Assembly (NCBI GenBank): GCA_005879245.1
Contig: VBLA01000197.1
Span: 1,744 to 13,318 of the forward strand
DNA from: Deltaproteobacteria bacterium
Lineage (GTDB): Bacteria > Desulfobacterota > Binatia > DP-6
DNA: 11,575 nucleotides
Reading direction: 5' to 3'
Part shown: positions 1 through 7,513 of the stretch, piece after piece
Layout of the letters: each line of letters opens with the position of its first letter
Position numbering within the stretch: the stretch's first letter is position 1
Translations under genes and position numbers: made by a program
The notes under the pieces: generated by a model
The model's database searches: none
What the model saw: only the letters and a program-made list of their open reading frames with translations
Told to the model about the DNA's origin: nothing

Positions 1-716
1 GGTGCGCCCGCCTGCACGCGTGCCGAGGCGGGACATTCCAGGCTCGGTACGTCGACCAGCGCGGCGTACGACCGGCCGACGCCCAGGTCGAGATTCTGCT
101 GCGGCCGTGGGCCGACGTGGCAGAACGGAAGGGCGCAGCTCGCCGTGAAGATCGGCTGGACGTCGCGGGAGAAGCTCACCGGGGGAAGGGTCGAGGTGGT
201 GGTCGTCGTGCTCCCCCCGGCAACACAGGCACACGCGACACACCGCTCCAGGAGAGCGCAGCCGCCATCGGCCTCGCACTGCTCGCCGCCTCCCACGTCG
301 AGCACCCCATCACCGCACTCCGAGCGACGGGCGGCGAACCGCTTCCGGAGCTTCGCCCGCGGTGCGACCACGGTTCCCGCCATCGTGTCGCATCCGGGCT
401 CGACCGTGGCGCTCAGGTGGACCTTTCCCGCCAGCCCGCTGCACGCGCGCCAGGCCGCCTTCACACGCATCCCGCTCCGCCCCGGCGTGAGCTTGGCGCG
501 GGCCGGCGGACACGCCTTCGCGATCGACACGAAGCCTCCGCTGATGACGACGGCCTCCTCGCCGGCGGCGGGATCGACCACGCCGGACCCCAGCAGGAAC
601 CGACCGCCCGGGCAGATCGTGCCCGCGGCCTTCTTCTGCGACGCGGCGACCGACGCGAGGAGCGTCGCGGCGACCGCAAGGGCCGCTACCGGAGCGACCA
701 TGCGTCGCTGCCACAT
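1..716 (-). CDS. Secreted Cys-rich protein with planctomycete-type cytochrome c-like segment (partial, C-terminus beyond window)
   Basis: I translated this by hand from ATG 716-714. It is open for 238 codons and runs off the left edge. Residues 7-26 form an Ala/Val/Leu-rich signal peptide, so export is expected. Residues 30-130 have scattered Cys and no family I recognise. At 134-164 there is a Cys cluster (CGDGVLD, then C147, C153, C159, C162, C164) resembling the CGDG-type repeats of myxobacterial surface proteins. A low-complexity TTTTTSTLPP linker follows (170-179). Then comes SFSRDVQPIF (181-190) with CALPFCH (194-200) and a LDLG...YAALV stretch. That layout matches planctomycete-type cytochrome c (PSCyt) domains, except that the haem motif is C-x4-C-H rather than C-x2-C-H. 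GGGAG lies about 12 nt before the start. M6 is an alternative start. The architecture is clear; the function is unknown, possibly a surface electron-transfer or metal-binding protein. Confidence 0.8.
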   Translation of the reverse strand, partial: MWQRRMVAPVAALAVAATLLASVAASQKKAAGTICPGGRFLLGSGVVDPAAGEEAVVISGGFVSIAKACPPARAKLTPGRSGMRVKAAWRACSGLAGKVHLSATVEPGCDTMAGTVVAPRAKLRKRFAARRSECGDGVLDVGGGEQCEADGGCALLERCVACACVAGGSTTTTTSTLPPVSFSRDVQPIFTASCALPFCHVGPRPQQNLDLGVGRSYAALVDVPSLECPASARVQAGA

Positions 717-1021
717 TCGCGCCGAGATCTCCCTGACCGTCGTTCGTCGGGCCCGGGGTCGTCCGGTGGTTCGCTTGCCTTCTGACCGCCGCGGAGGTCG
801 CCCACCGCACGGCTAGCGCCCCGGGGCGGGCCGGGCCCTCGGCCGAACGCGGGCGCACGGCGCACCGCGTCGATCGAGGTATGTTGGTAGCATAGGAGTA
901 TAATATGCGTCAAGCTCCGTACTTGGCCCGGCAGGCCGGCACGATCCATCGGGACCGGGATCGCACCTGCGAGGGCGCAGTCCCGGGACGACGCCATGAC
1001 GCCCCACGACGGCGACCGCTC
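717..1021. other. Non-coding gap upstream of the secreted Cys-rich gene
   Basis: No convincing gene lies in these 305 bases. Short open frames here are Arg/Pro/Gly-rich and show no family motif. The notable content is an AT-rich island at about 881-913, unusual in such GC-rich sequence, which looks like a promoter for the leftward gene. The part next to the CPBP stop (960-1021) contains the 10-bp palindrome GTCCCGGGAC but no hairpin followed by a T-tract, so I do not call a terminator. Confidence 0.6.
884..913 (-). promoter_or_regulatory. Candidate promoter/operator island for the left-edge gene
   Basis: On the minus strand TTGACG (913-908) matches five of six -35 positions. It is followed by TATACT (902-897) and TATGCT (894-889). 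The spacing is not ideal: 5 bp to TATACT and 13 bp to TATGCT, against the usual 16-18, so which hexamers are used is unclear. The same stretch holds an interrupted palindrome, GCATA (890-894), 9 bp, TATGC (904-908), suitable for a dimeric regulator. It also holds a perfect TATAAT on the plus strand (899-904). A start near 880 would give a leader of roughly 160 nt before the ATG at 716. Confidence 0.35.
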
Positions 1022-1873
1022 CTATGCCCTGGCCCTGGGGAGCGCCGCCCGCGCTGCAACCGCGACCGCGAGCCAGCCCGCCGCGCCGCCGACGAGCGGC
1101 GGCCAGCCGCTACCCACGAGCCAGGCGGGGGTCGCCGCGAGGTCGACGAAGAGCCGTCCCACCCGGAACCCCGCCACGAACCCGGTGTGGATCCCGATCG
1201 ACAGCCAGAGCGCCCCGCTGCGCAGCCGCGCCAGCGCGAGCAGGAGGCCGAGGAGCACGAGGCCGGCTAGCTGCGGAAGCACCGCGCCCGCCGCCAGGGG
1301 TGCGAAGATGCCGAGCGTCTGCGTGACGCCCGACCCGAGATGGACGGGGCCCGAGCCGCCGCGTGTGCGGACCGCATGGAGCGCGGCGTAGACGGCCGTC
1401 GTCACCGCGACGGCCAGCACGTCGCCGGCGTCATGCCGCAGCCGCCGGAGGAGGACCCCCCGGAAGAGCACCTCCTCGCTCACGCCGATCGCGCCCGCCG
1501 CCCCGAGGCCGAGCAGCCCTTTCCAGACCGTCTTCGCGGGCGAGAAGCGGAGCGCAGGGACGAGCGCCCCGGCCAGGGCGCACGCCGCAAATCCTGCCGC
1601 CAGGCCGAGGAGTCCCGCGCCGATGCCGCGCCCGAACGCGCGCCCCCAGCCTTGGCGGCGGAAGCCGATCTCGCTCGCCGTTCCCAGGTCGAGCCGCCGC
1701 CACGCCGCGGCAACCCCCACCACGAGCAGGACCTCGAACACGCGGTCGTACACGCGCGGGAAGCTGAACTCTCCGCCCGCGACCCGGGCCAGCCCCCAGG
1801 CCACCCAGGGGCTCGCGACCGCCGTCAGCACGAGGATGCCGACGACCAGCCCGAGGAGACCGAGCGTCCGCAC
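1022..1873 (-). CDS. CPBP family intramembrane metalloprotease (CAAX protease/Rce1-like)
   Basis: This is a 283-residue integral membrane protein with a GTG start at 1873. Long Leu/Ala/Val/Gly segments fall at roughly 4-30, 46-58, 82-108, 117-131, 150-165, 186-215 and 220-238. The family glutamate motif is SEEVLFRG at 132-139 (E133, E134, R138). The expected histidines follow in YAALH (H166) and in SIGIHTGF (H229). Known members are membrane-embedded proteases related to eukaryotic Rce1. Bacterial ones are linked to prenyl-protein processing, bacteriocin immunity or unknown substrates, and nothing here shows the substrate. The start lies 3 bp after the argJ stop (TAG, 1879-1877), so translational coupling to argJ is likely. 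The family call is firm; the role is unknown. Confidence 0.92.
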   Translation of the reverse strand: MRTLGLLGLVVGILVLTAVASPWVAWGLARVAGGEFSFPRVYDRVFEVLLVVGVAAAWRRLDLGTASEIGFRRQGWGRAFGRGIGAGLLGLAAGFAACALAGALVPALRFSPAKTVWKGLLGLGAAGAIGVSEEVLFRGVLLRRLRHDAGDVLAVAVTTAVYAALHAVRTRGGSGPVHLGSGVTQTLGIFAPLAAGAVLPQLAGLVLLGLLLALARLRSGALWLSIGIHTGFVAGFRVGRLFVDLAATPAWLVGSGWPPLVGGAAGWLAVAVAARAALPRARA

Positions 1874-1876
1874 GCG

Positions 1877-3079
1877 CTAGGTCGTGTACTCGGCGTTGAA
1901 GCGCACGTAGGCCAGGGAGAGATCCGCCGCGACGATGCGTCCCTCGCCCCGCCCGAGATGGAGATCGAGGACGATCCGCACCTCGCGCCGCCGCATGCGC
2001 GCACGCGCCTTGCCGAGCGCGCCGGGAAGCGGACGCCCACGCCGCGCCACCGCTACGCCGCCGATCGTGACGTCGACCCGCTCCTGGTCGATCGGCACCC
2101 CCGCGTTCCCCGCCGCCATCACGAAGCGCCCCCAGTTCGGGTCGCCGCCGTGGAACGCGGTCTTGCAGAGCATGGAGTCACCGATTGCTCGCGCCACCCG
2201 ACGCGCGTCGGTTGCCGAGCGCGCCCCGCGCACGAGGATCTCGACCAGGCGCGTGGTTCCCTCCCCGTCCAGAACGACGAGGCGCGCGATCTCCTCCAGC
2301 ACCTCGGTCACGGCGCGGGTCAGCCTCAGGTGCGCGCCCGAGCCCGCCGCGACGCGCGGGTTGCCGGCCGCGCCGCTGGCGAGGAGCAGCACGGTGTCAT
2401 TCGTGCTCGTGTCGCCATCGACGGAGATCGCGTTGAGTGTCCCCTCGACGGCCGCGGTGAGGCTACGCCGTGCCGCTCCTCGCGACACGCTCGCATCGGT
2501 CACGACGAAGACGAGGAGGGTCGCCATCCGAGGCGCGATCATGCCGGCGCCCTTTCCGAAGGCCGCCACCGTCACGCGTCGGCCCCCGAGCCGGAGGCGG
2601 CGCACCGCGGTCTTCGGGAACGCGTCGGTCGTGGTGATCGCCTGCGCGGCGGCCGGGAAACCGTCGGGCCTCAGGGCGGCGGCCGCGACGCGCACACCAC
2701 GCAACAATCGGGCGCGGGGCACCTGGACGCCGATCCGCCCGGTCGCACAGGGGGCGACCTCGTCGTCGGGCACGCCCAGGAGACGCCCCACGAGCGCCGT
2801 CGCCACGCTCGCCGTCCGGAGCCCCTCCCGTCCCGTGCACGCATTCGCATTCCCCGCATGCACGAGCACCGCCGAGAGCCGCCCCCCCAAGAGACGCCGA
2901 CGCGCGAGCTGCACCGGCGCCGCCGGCGCCCGGCAGGTGGTGAACACCCCCGCCGCCACGGCCGGCGGCTCCGCCACGACGAGCGCCACGTCGGGCCCAC
3001 GCGTCTTGAGCCCACACCGAACGCCCGCAAATCGGAACCCCGCGATGCGCACCCGGTGTGCGCGCCGGGCGAGCTTCAC
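1877..3079 (-). CDS. argJ: Glutamate N-acetyltransferase / ornithine acetyltransferase ArgJ
   Basis: ArgJ moves the acetyl group from N-acetylornithine to glutamate, recycling it in arginine synthesis. Some members also use acetyl-CoA to make N-acetylglutamate, and the sequence alone does not decide between the two. The 400-residue length is normal. Visible landmarks are VFTTCRAPAAP (45-55), the TGRIG oxyanion-type motif (113-117), ITTTDAFPK (148-156), the self-cleavage region KGAGMIAPRMATLL with nucleophile T187, SVDGDTSTNDT (219-229), DPNWGR (313-318) and the typical C-terminus YVRFNAEYTT. The precursor should split before T187 into alpha and beta chains. The start is GTG, 28 bp after the secA stop. 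That gap holds a 6-bp hairpin (GGTGCG at 3088-3093, CGCACC at 3101-3106) and no strong ribosome binding site. It is co-oriented with secA and the following protease gene. Confidence 0.97.
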   Translation of the reverse strand: MKLARRAHRVRIAGFRFAGVRCGLKTRGPDVALVVAEPPAVAAGVFTTCRAPAAPVQLARRRLLGGRLSAVLVHAGNANACTGREGLRTASVATALVGRLLGVPDDEVAPCATGRIGVQVPRARLLRGVRVAAAALRPDGFPAAAQAITTTDAFPKTAVRRLRLGGRRVTVAAFGKGAGMIAPRMATLLVFVVTDASVSRGAARRSLTAAVEGTLNAISVDGDTSTNDTVLLLASGAAGNPRVAAGSGAHLRLTRAVTEVLEEIARLVVLDGEGTTRLVEILVRGARSATDARRVARAIGDSMLCKTAFHGGDPNWGRFVMAAGNAGVPIDQERVDVTIGGVAVARRGRPLPGALGKARARMRRREVRIVLDLHLGRGEGRIVAADLSLAYVRFNAEYTT

Positions 3080-3107
3080 AGCGACCCGGTGCGCACGCCT
3101 CGCACCC

Positions 3108-6100
3108 TCAAGTCCCGTGGCACTTCTTGAACTTCTTCCCGCTCCCGCACGGACACGGGTCGTTCCGCCCCACCTTGTCGCCGTCGCGCCGCACCGTCTC
3201 GACCTTCTGTGCCTGCGCCTGCTCGCCGTGCGAGAGGGTCACACGCGCGGCCTGCCGCTGGCGGCGCTGCAGCGCCTCGAGCTCCGCCGGGAGCGCATCC
3301 TCCGCTCCCGAGGGGGCGACGGCCGCCCGCTGGGGCATGCCGGGCGCGGCCTCGGTCCGGATCTGGACGCTCATCAGCTTCTCGACGACGTCGGACTCCA
3401 TCCGCCGGATCATCTCCTCGAACATGTCGTACCCCTCCTTCTGGTAGGCCTGGAGCGGGTTGACCTGTCCGTACCCCCGGAGACCGATACCCTCCTTCAG
3501 GTGATCCATGTTGAGGAGATGATCCTTCCAGAGCGTATCCAGCGTCTGGAGCATGATGAGCTTTTCCAGGTGGCGCACGATGGGAGCGCCGAAGAGCTGC
3601 TCGCGCTGCGCGTAGGCCTGCTTCACGCGCTCGACGAGGATGTCCTGCAGCCCCTCCATCCGCAGCCCCTCGTGCTCGCTCTCCGTGAGCTGGAGCCGGA
3701 AGTTGAACTGCGCGAAGACCGCGTCGTCGAGCGCCTTCCAGTCCCACTCCTCGGAAGCCACCTCGGCCTCCGCGTGCGTCGCGACCAGGTCCTCGGCGAT
3801 GCCGGTGGCGAGCTCGAGCACGTCCTCCCGCAGATCGTCCCGTCCGAGGAGTTCACGGCGGCGGGAGTAGACGACCTCGCGCTGCTTGTTGAGCACGTCG
3901 TCGTACTCGAGGAGGTGCTTGCGGATGTCGAAGTTGTGCGCCTCGACCTTCTCCTGCGCGTTGCGGATGGCCCGGGTGATGAGCCGGTGCTCGATCGGGA
4001 CCCCCTCCTCCATGCCGAGCCGCTCCATCAGGCCCTGCATGCGATCGGCGCCGAAGATGCGGAGGAGATCGTCCTCGAGCGAGAGGTAGAAGCGCGAGGT
4101 GCCCGGGTCGCCCTGCCGGCCGCCCCGGCCCCGGAGCTGGTTGTCGATCCGACGCGCCTCGTGACGCTCGGTGCCGAGGATGTGGAGCCCACCGGCCGCC
4201 ACCACGAGCTCGCGCTCGCCGGCGCACGTCTCGCGGTACTTCTCCAGGATGTCCCGGTAGCGTGCCTCGTACTCCTGGGGGGCCTTCTGGAGCTGCTCGC
4301 GGATCTCCTCGACGGCCGCCACGTACTTCGCCCGGTCGGCCTCGTAGCGCCGCTCCGCCGCCCGCACGGCTTCCTCGTACGGCGTCTGCGTCTCCTGGTG
4401 CAGCCGCTCGGCTTCGACGTAGTCGTCCTCGGACGTGCGGTAGGACACGCGGATTTCGGCGAGCTCTCCGTTGCCGGTGGCGCCGCCCTTCACGAGGAGC
4501 GCCAGCTCCATCACCGAGAGGCCGCGCTCGTACTGCGCGCGTCGCTCGTCGAGCTCGCGCGCCGTCTCGTCGGTGCGCACCCCGCCCTCTTCCCAGGCGG
4601 CGAGCACCGACTCGTATCGGCTGCGGAGCTCCTCGAGCTCGGAGCGCTCGGTCGCCACGGCGGTCCCCGTCTCGGCGCCGAGGAGCGTCGCCTCGAGCTC
4701 CTCCTTCACCTGGCGGTAGCGCCGGGGGATCGGATCGTGGTCCCGCACGGCGGGAATGAGCTCGACCGAGCTCACCTGCTCGTAGCGGTCGCGGAGGGGC
4801 CGGTAGGGCGAGAGCTCGAGCAGCTTCTTGTGCGCCTCGGTCAACTGCCGGAGGGCCTCGCCCCGCCGCTCCTGGAGGGTTGCCAGCCCCTGCTCGTACT
4901 GTCCGCTGGCACGCTGCACCTCCTCGTCGTAGCGCTCGCGGAGCGTGCGGAGCGTATCCTCGTAGCGCTGCTCGGGCTGCCCGCCGCCCTGGGCGGTCCC
5001 CGCGCGGCGGATCCATTCGTTCTCCATCTCCGCGCGCGCCAGGAACTCCGGGTTTCCGCCCAGGAGGATGTCGGTGCCGCGGCCGGCCATGTTGGTCGCG
5101 ATCGTCACCTGCTGGTGCCGGCCGGCCTGGGCGATGATGTTCGCCTCGGCCTCGTGGTTGATCGCGTTCAGCACGTTGTGCCGGACACCGGTCTTCTTCA
5201 GCAGCTTCGAGACGCGCTCGGACTTCTCGACCGAGGTCGTGCCGACGAGGACCGGCTGCCCTTTCTCGTGGCACTCCTTGATCTCCTCCACCACCGCGGC
5301 AAACTTCTCGCGCTCGCTCTTGTACACGACGTCGGGGGAGTCGACGCGCCGCATCGCCTTGTTGGGCGGGATGACCACGACCTCGAGCTTGTAGATCTTC
5401 TGGAACTCGACCGCCTCCGTGTCGGCCGTCCCGGTCATGCCCGCGAGCTTCTTGTACATGCGGAAGTAGTTCTGGATCGTGATCGTGGCGAGGGTCTGGT
5501 TCTCGCGCTCGATCCGCACCCCCTCCTTCGCCTCGACCGCCTGATGGAGGCCGTCCGACCACCGGCGGCCGGGCATGAGCCGTCCCGTGAACTCGTCGAC
5601 GATGAGGACCTCGCCGTCCTTCACCACGTAGTCGACGTCGCGCTTGAAGAGCGTGTGCGCCTTCAGCGCCTGCGTCACGTGATGGAGCATGTCGATCTGG
5701 CTCGGGTCGTAGAGGTTGGACACGCCGAGGAGCCGTTCGCACTTGGCGATACCCTCCTCGGTGAGCGTCGCCGAGCGGTGCTTCTCGTCGATCGTGTAGT
5801 CGACGTCCTTCCGCAGGCGCGGGATGATGCGATCGACGACGTAGTACTTGTCGGTCGACTCCTCGGCCGGCCCCGAGATGATGAGGGGCGTCCGCGCCTC
5901 GTCGATCAGGATGTTGTCGACCTCGTCGACGATCGCGTAGTGGAGCTCGCGCTGGACGTAGTCGTCCAGGCTGAACTTCATGTTGTCACGGAGGTAGTCG
6001 AAGCCGAACTCGTTGTTCGTCCCGTAGGTGATGTCGGCGCGGTAGGCCTCGCGCCGCTCGATCGGCCGGAGGTGGAGCAAACGGTAGTCCTTCGGGATGT

Positions 6101-6605
6101 AGGTCAGATCGAACCGGAAGCTCGCATCGTGGATGATCGAGGCGGTAGAGAGCCCGAGGTAGTGATAGATGGGCCCCATCCACTGGACGTCGCGGCGGGC
6201 GAGGTAGTCGTTCACGGTGACGAGGTGGGCACCCTTCCCTTCCAGCGCGTTCAGGTAGAGCGGGAGCGTCGCGACGAGCGTCTTGCCCTCACCCGTCTTC
6301 ATCTCGGCGATCTTCCCCTGGTGCAGGACGAGCCCGCCCAGGGCCTGCACGTCGAAGTGGCGGAGCCCGATCGTGCGGCGGGAGGCCTCGCGCACCAGGG
6401 CGAATGCCTCGGGGAGGATCTCGTCGACGGTCGTGTCCTCCTGGGCGAGGCGCTCGCGCAGCTCGGCGGTCTTGGCCGGAAACGCCTCCGGCGGCAGCGC
6501 CTGGAGGTCCGCCTCGAGGGCGTTCGTCTCCTCGACGATCGGCCACAGGCGACGGAGCGTCCGCTCGTTGGCGCTCCCGAAGACGCGCGTCAGCAGGCTC
6601 GGCAT
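3108..6605 (-). CDS. secA: Preprotein translocase ATPase SecA, long form with NBD2 coiled-coil insertion
   Basis: SecA is the ATP-driven motor that pushes unfolded preproteins through SecYEG at the inner membrane. Visible parts are Walker A MKTGEGKT (102-109), Walker B DEVD (227-230), [13 protein letters not shown] (234-246), GTTSVEKSE (455-463), [17 protein letters not shown] (503-519), and [20 protein letters not shown] (807-826) followed by [11 protein letters not shown]. The helical scaffold includes [16 protein letters not shown] (898-913). The C-terminal zinc motif is [13 protein letters not shown] (C1151, C1153, C1162, H1163). At 1165 residues it is about 260 longer than E. coli SecA (901). 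Nearly all the excess is one charged insert at about 520-803, between GGNPE and GGLHILG, where E. coli has only a short linker. The ATG at 6605 gives the usual SecA N-terminus but has only a weak ribosome binding site. The murI stop lies 60 bp upstream. Confidence 0.98.
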   Translation of the reverse strand: MPSLLTRVFGSANERTLRRLWPIVEETNALEADLQALPPEAFPAKTAELRERLAQEDTTVDEILPEAFALVREASRRTIGLRHFDVQALGGLVLHQGKIAEMKTGEGKTLVATLPLYLNALEGKGAHLVTVNDYLARRDVQWMGPIYHYLGLSTASIIHDASFRFDLTYIPKDYRLLHLRPIERREAYRADITYGTNNEFGFDYLRDNMKFSLDDYVQRELHYAIVDEVDNILIDEARTPLIISGPAEESTDKYYVVDRIIPRLRKDVDYTIDEKHRSATLTEEGIAKCERLLGVSNLYDPSQIDMLHHVTQALKAHTLFKRDVDYVVKDGEVLIVDEFTGRLMPGRRWSDGLHQAVEAKEGVRIERENQTLATITIQNYFRMYKKLAGMTGTADTEAVEFQKIYKLEVVVIPPNKAMRRVDSPDVVYKSEREKFAAVVEEIKECHEKGQPVLVGTTSVEKSERVSKLLKKTGVRHNVLNAINHEAEANIIAQAGRHQQVTIATNMAGRGTDILLGGNPEFLARAEMENEWIRRAGTAQGGGQPEQRYEDTLRTLRERYDEEVQRASGQYEQGLATLQERRGEALRQLTEAHKKLLELSPYRPLRDRYEQVSSVELIPAVRDHDPIPRRYRQVKEELEATLLGAETGTAVATERSELEELRSRYESVLAAWEEGGVRTDETARELDERRAQYERGLSVMELALLVKGGATGNGELAEIRVSYRTSEDDYVEAERLHQETQTPYEEAVRAAERRYEADRAKYVAAVEEIREQLQKAPQEYEARYRDILEKYRETCAGERELVVAAGGLHILGTERHEARRIDNQLRGRGGRQGDPGTSRFYLSLEDDLLRIFGADRMQGLMERLGMEEGVPIEHRLITRAIRNAQEKVEAHNFDIRKHLLEYDDVLNKQREVVYSRRRELLGRDDLREDVLELATGIAEDLVATHAEAEVASEEWDWKALDDAVFAQFNFRLQLTESEHEGLRMEGLQDILVERVKQAYAQREQLFGAPIVRHLEKLIMLQTLDTLWKDHLLNMDHLKEGIGLRGYGQVNPLQAYQKEGYDMFEEMIRRMESDVVEKLMSVQIRTEAAPGMPQRAAVAPSGAEDALPAELEALQRRQRQAARVTLSHGEQAQAQKVETVRRDGDKVGRNDPCPCGSGKKFKKCHGT

Positions 6606-6665
6606 GGAAAGCGCCGTATTCTCGTCGGGGGTCCGGGGCAGGTCAAGCTGACGGGACGGGACCGC

Positions 6666-7463
6666 TCATCGCTCCACGCGCACCGCCGACTCGACCCGTG
6701 CGCCGAGAAAGCGGTGCCCGATCCGGACGAACCGATCGGGCACGTCGGTCACGAAGAAGCTCGTAGATCCCGTGCCGTCCGCGCGCGCGAGCTGGCGCTC
6801 CGCCAGGAGCGCGGCGGCCGCACGCGCCGTCTCCTCGGCCGAGTCGACGAGGGTGACGCCCGGGCCCATCACGTCGGCGATGAGCGGCCGGAGGAGCGGA
6901 TAGTGCGTGCAGCCGAGGATGAGCGTGTCGATGCCGCTCTTGCGGAGCGTGGCGAGGTACGTCTCCGCCACGCCGCGCGGCACGGGGCCGTCGAGCCAGC
7001 CTTCCTCCGCGAGGGGGACGAGCAGCGGACAGGGTCGGGTGTAGATCTCGAGCGTCGGCCGGAGCGCGCGGAGCGCCCGCGTGTAGGCGCCCGAGGCAAT
7101 CGTCGCATCGGTGCCGATCACCCCGATCCGTCCGTTCCGCGTGCTCGCCACCGCCGCGCGGGCCCCGGGCTCGATCACCCCGAGGACGGGGAACGCGTAG
7201 CGCGCCGTGAGGGCGTCGAGCGCCACGGCGGAGGCGCTGTTGCAGGCGACGACCAGGAGCTTCAGACCCTTCACCGCCAGGAACTCCACGTTCTCGATGC
7301 TGTAGCGGGTGACGGTCTCGGCCGACTTCGTGCCGTAGGGGTGGCGCCCCGTGTCGCCGAGGTAGACGAGGTCCTCCCGGGGGAGGACCTCGAGCAAGGC
7401 ATGCAGCACGGTGAGGCCCCCCACCCCCGAGTCGAAGATGCCGATGGCACCGTCCGCTGGCAT
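6666..7463 (-). CDS. murI: Glutamate racemase MurI
   Basis: MurI interconverts L- and D-glutamate in the cytoplasm, supplying D-Glu for peptidoglycan precursors. The 265-residue length is normal. Landmarks are IGIFDSGVGGLTVL (7-20, with acid D11), YLGDTGRHPYG (34-44), ACNSAS with catalytic C74 (73-78), GVIEPG (95-100), IGVIGTDAT (113-121), GCTHYPLL with the second catalytic C185 and H187 (184-191), and LVDSAEETA (205-213). The frame is open upstream to 7895, but the first 144 codons are Arg/Pro/Gly-rich and overlap engB in another frame. I therefore place the start at ATG 7463-7461, six residues before the conserved IGIFDSG. AAGG lies about 14 nt before it. The gap to the engB stop is 50 bp and the gap to secA is 60 bp. 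Confidence 0.96.
   Translation of the reverse strand: MPADGAIGIFDSGVGGLTVLHALLEVLPREDLVYLGDTGRHPYGTKSAETVTRYSIENVEFLAVKGLKLLVVACNSASAVALDALTARYAFPVLGVIEPGARAAVASTRNGRIGVIGTDATIASGAYTRALRALRPTLEIYTRPCPLLVPLAEEGWLDGPVPRGVAETYLATLRKSGIDTLILGCTHYPLLRPLIADVMGPGVTLVDSAEETARAAAALLAERQLARADGTGSTSFFVTDVPDRFVRIGHRFLGARVESAVRVER
7367..7392. repeat. 12-bp perfect inverted repeat inside murI
   Basis: The arm CGAGGTCCTCCC (7367-7378) is followed by GG and then its exact reverse complement (7381-7392). In the mRNA it covers murI codons about 24-33 (LEVLPREDLV), some 70-100 nt after the start. As RNA it could form a stable hairpin with a small loop. It may simply reflect codon choice. Confidence 0.6.
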
Positions 7464-7513
7464 GCTGCCCGCGGCCTTATGGCGCACGAGGAGCGGCTCC
7501 ACAAGCGTCGGGC

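Noticed and set aside
686..997. A 103-codon minus-strand frame in the gap before the secreted Cys-rich gene
   Set aside because: It overlaps the signal-peptide start of the real gene in another frame, crosses the AT-rich promoter island and shows no conserved motif.
1340..3130. A 596-codon plus-strand open frame opposite argJ and the CPBP gene
   Set aside because: Highly Arg/Pro/His-rich, no motifs, and opposite two convincingly conserved genes.
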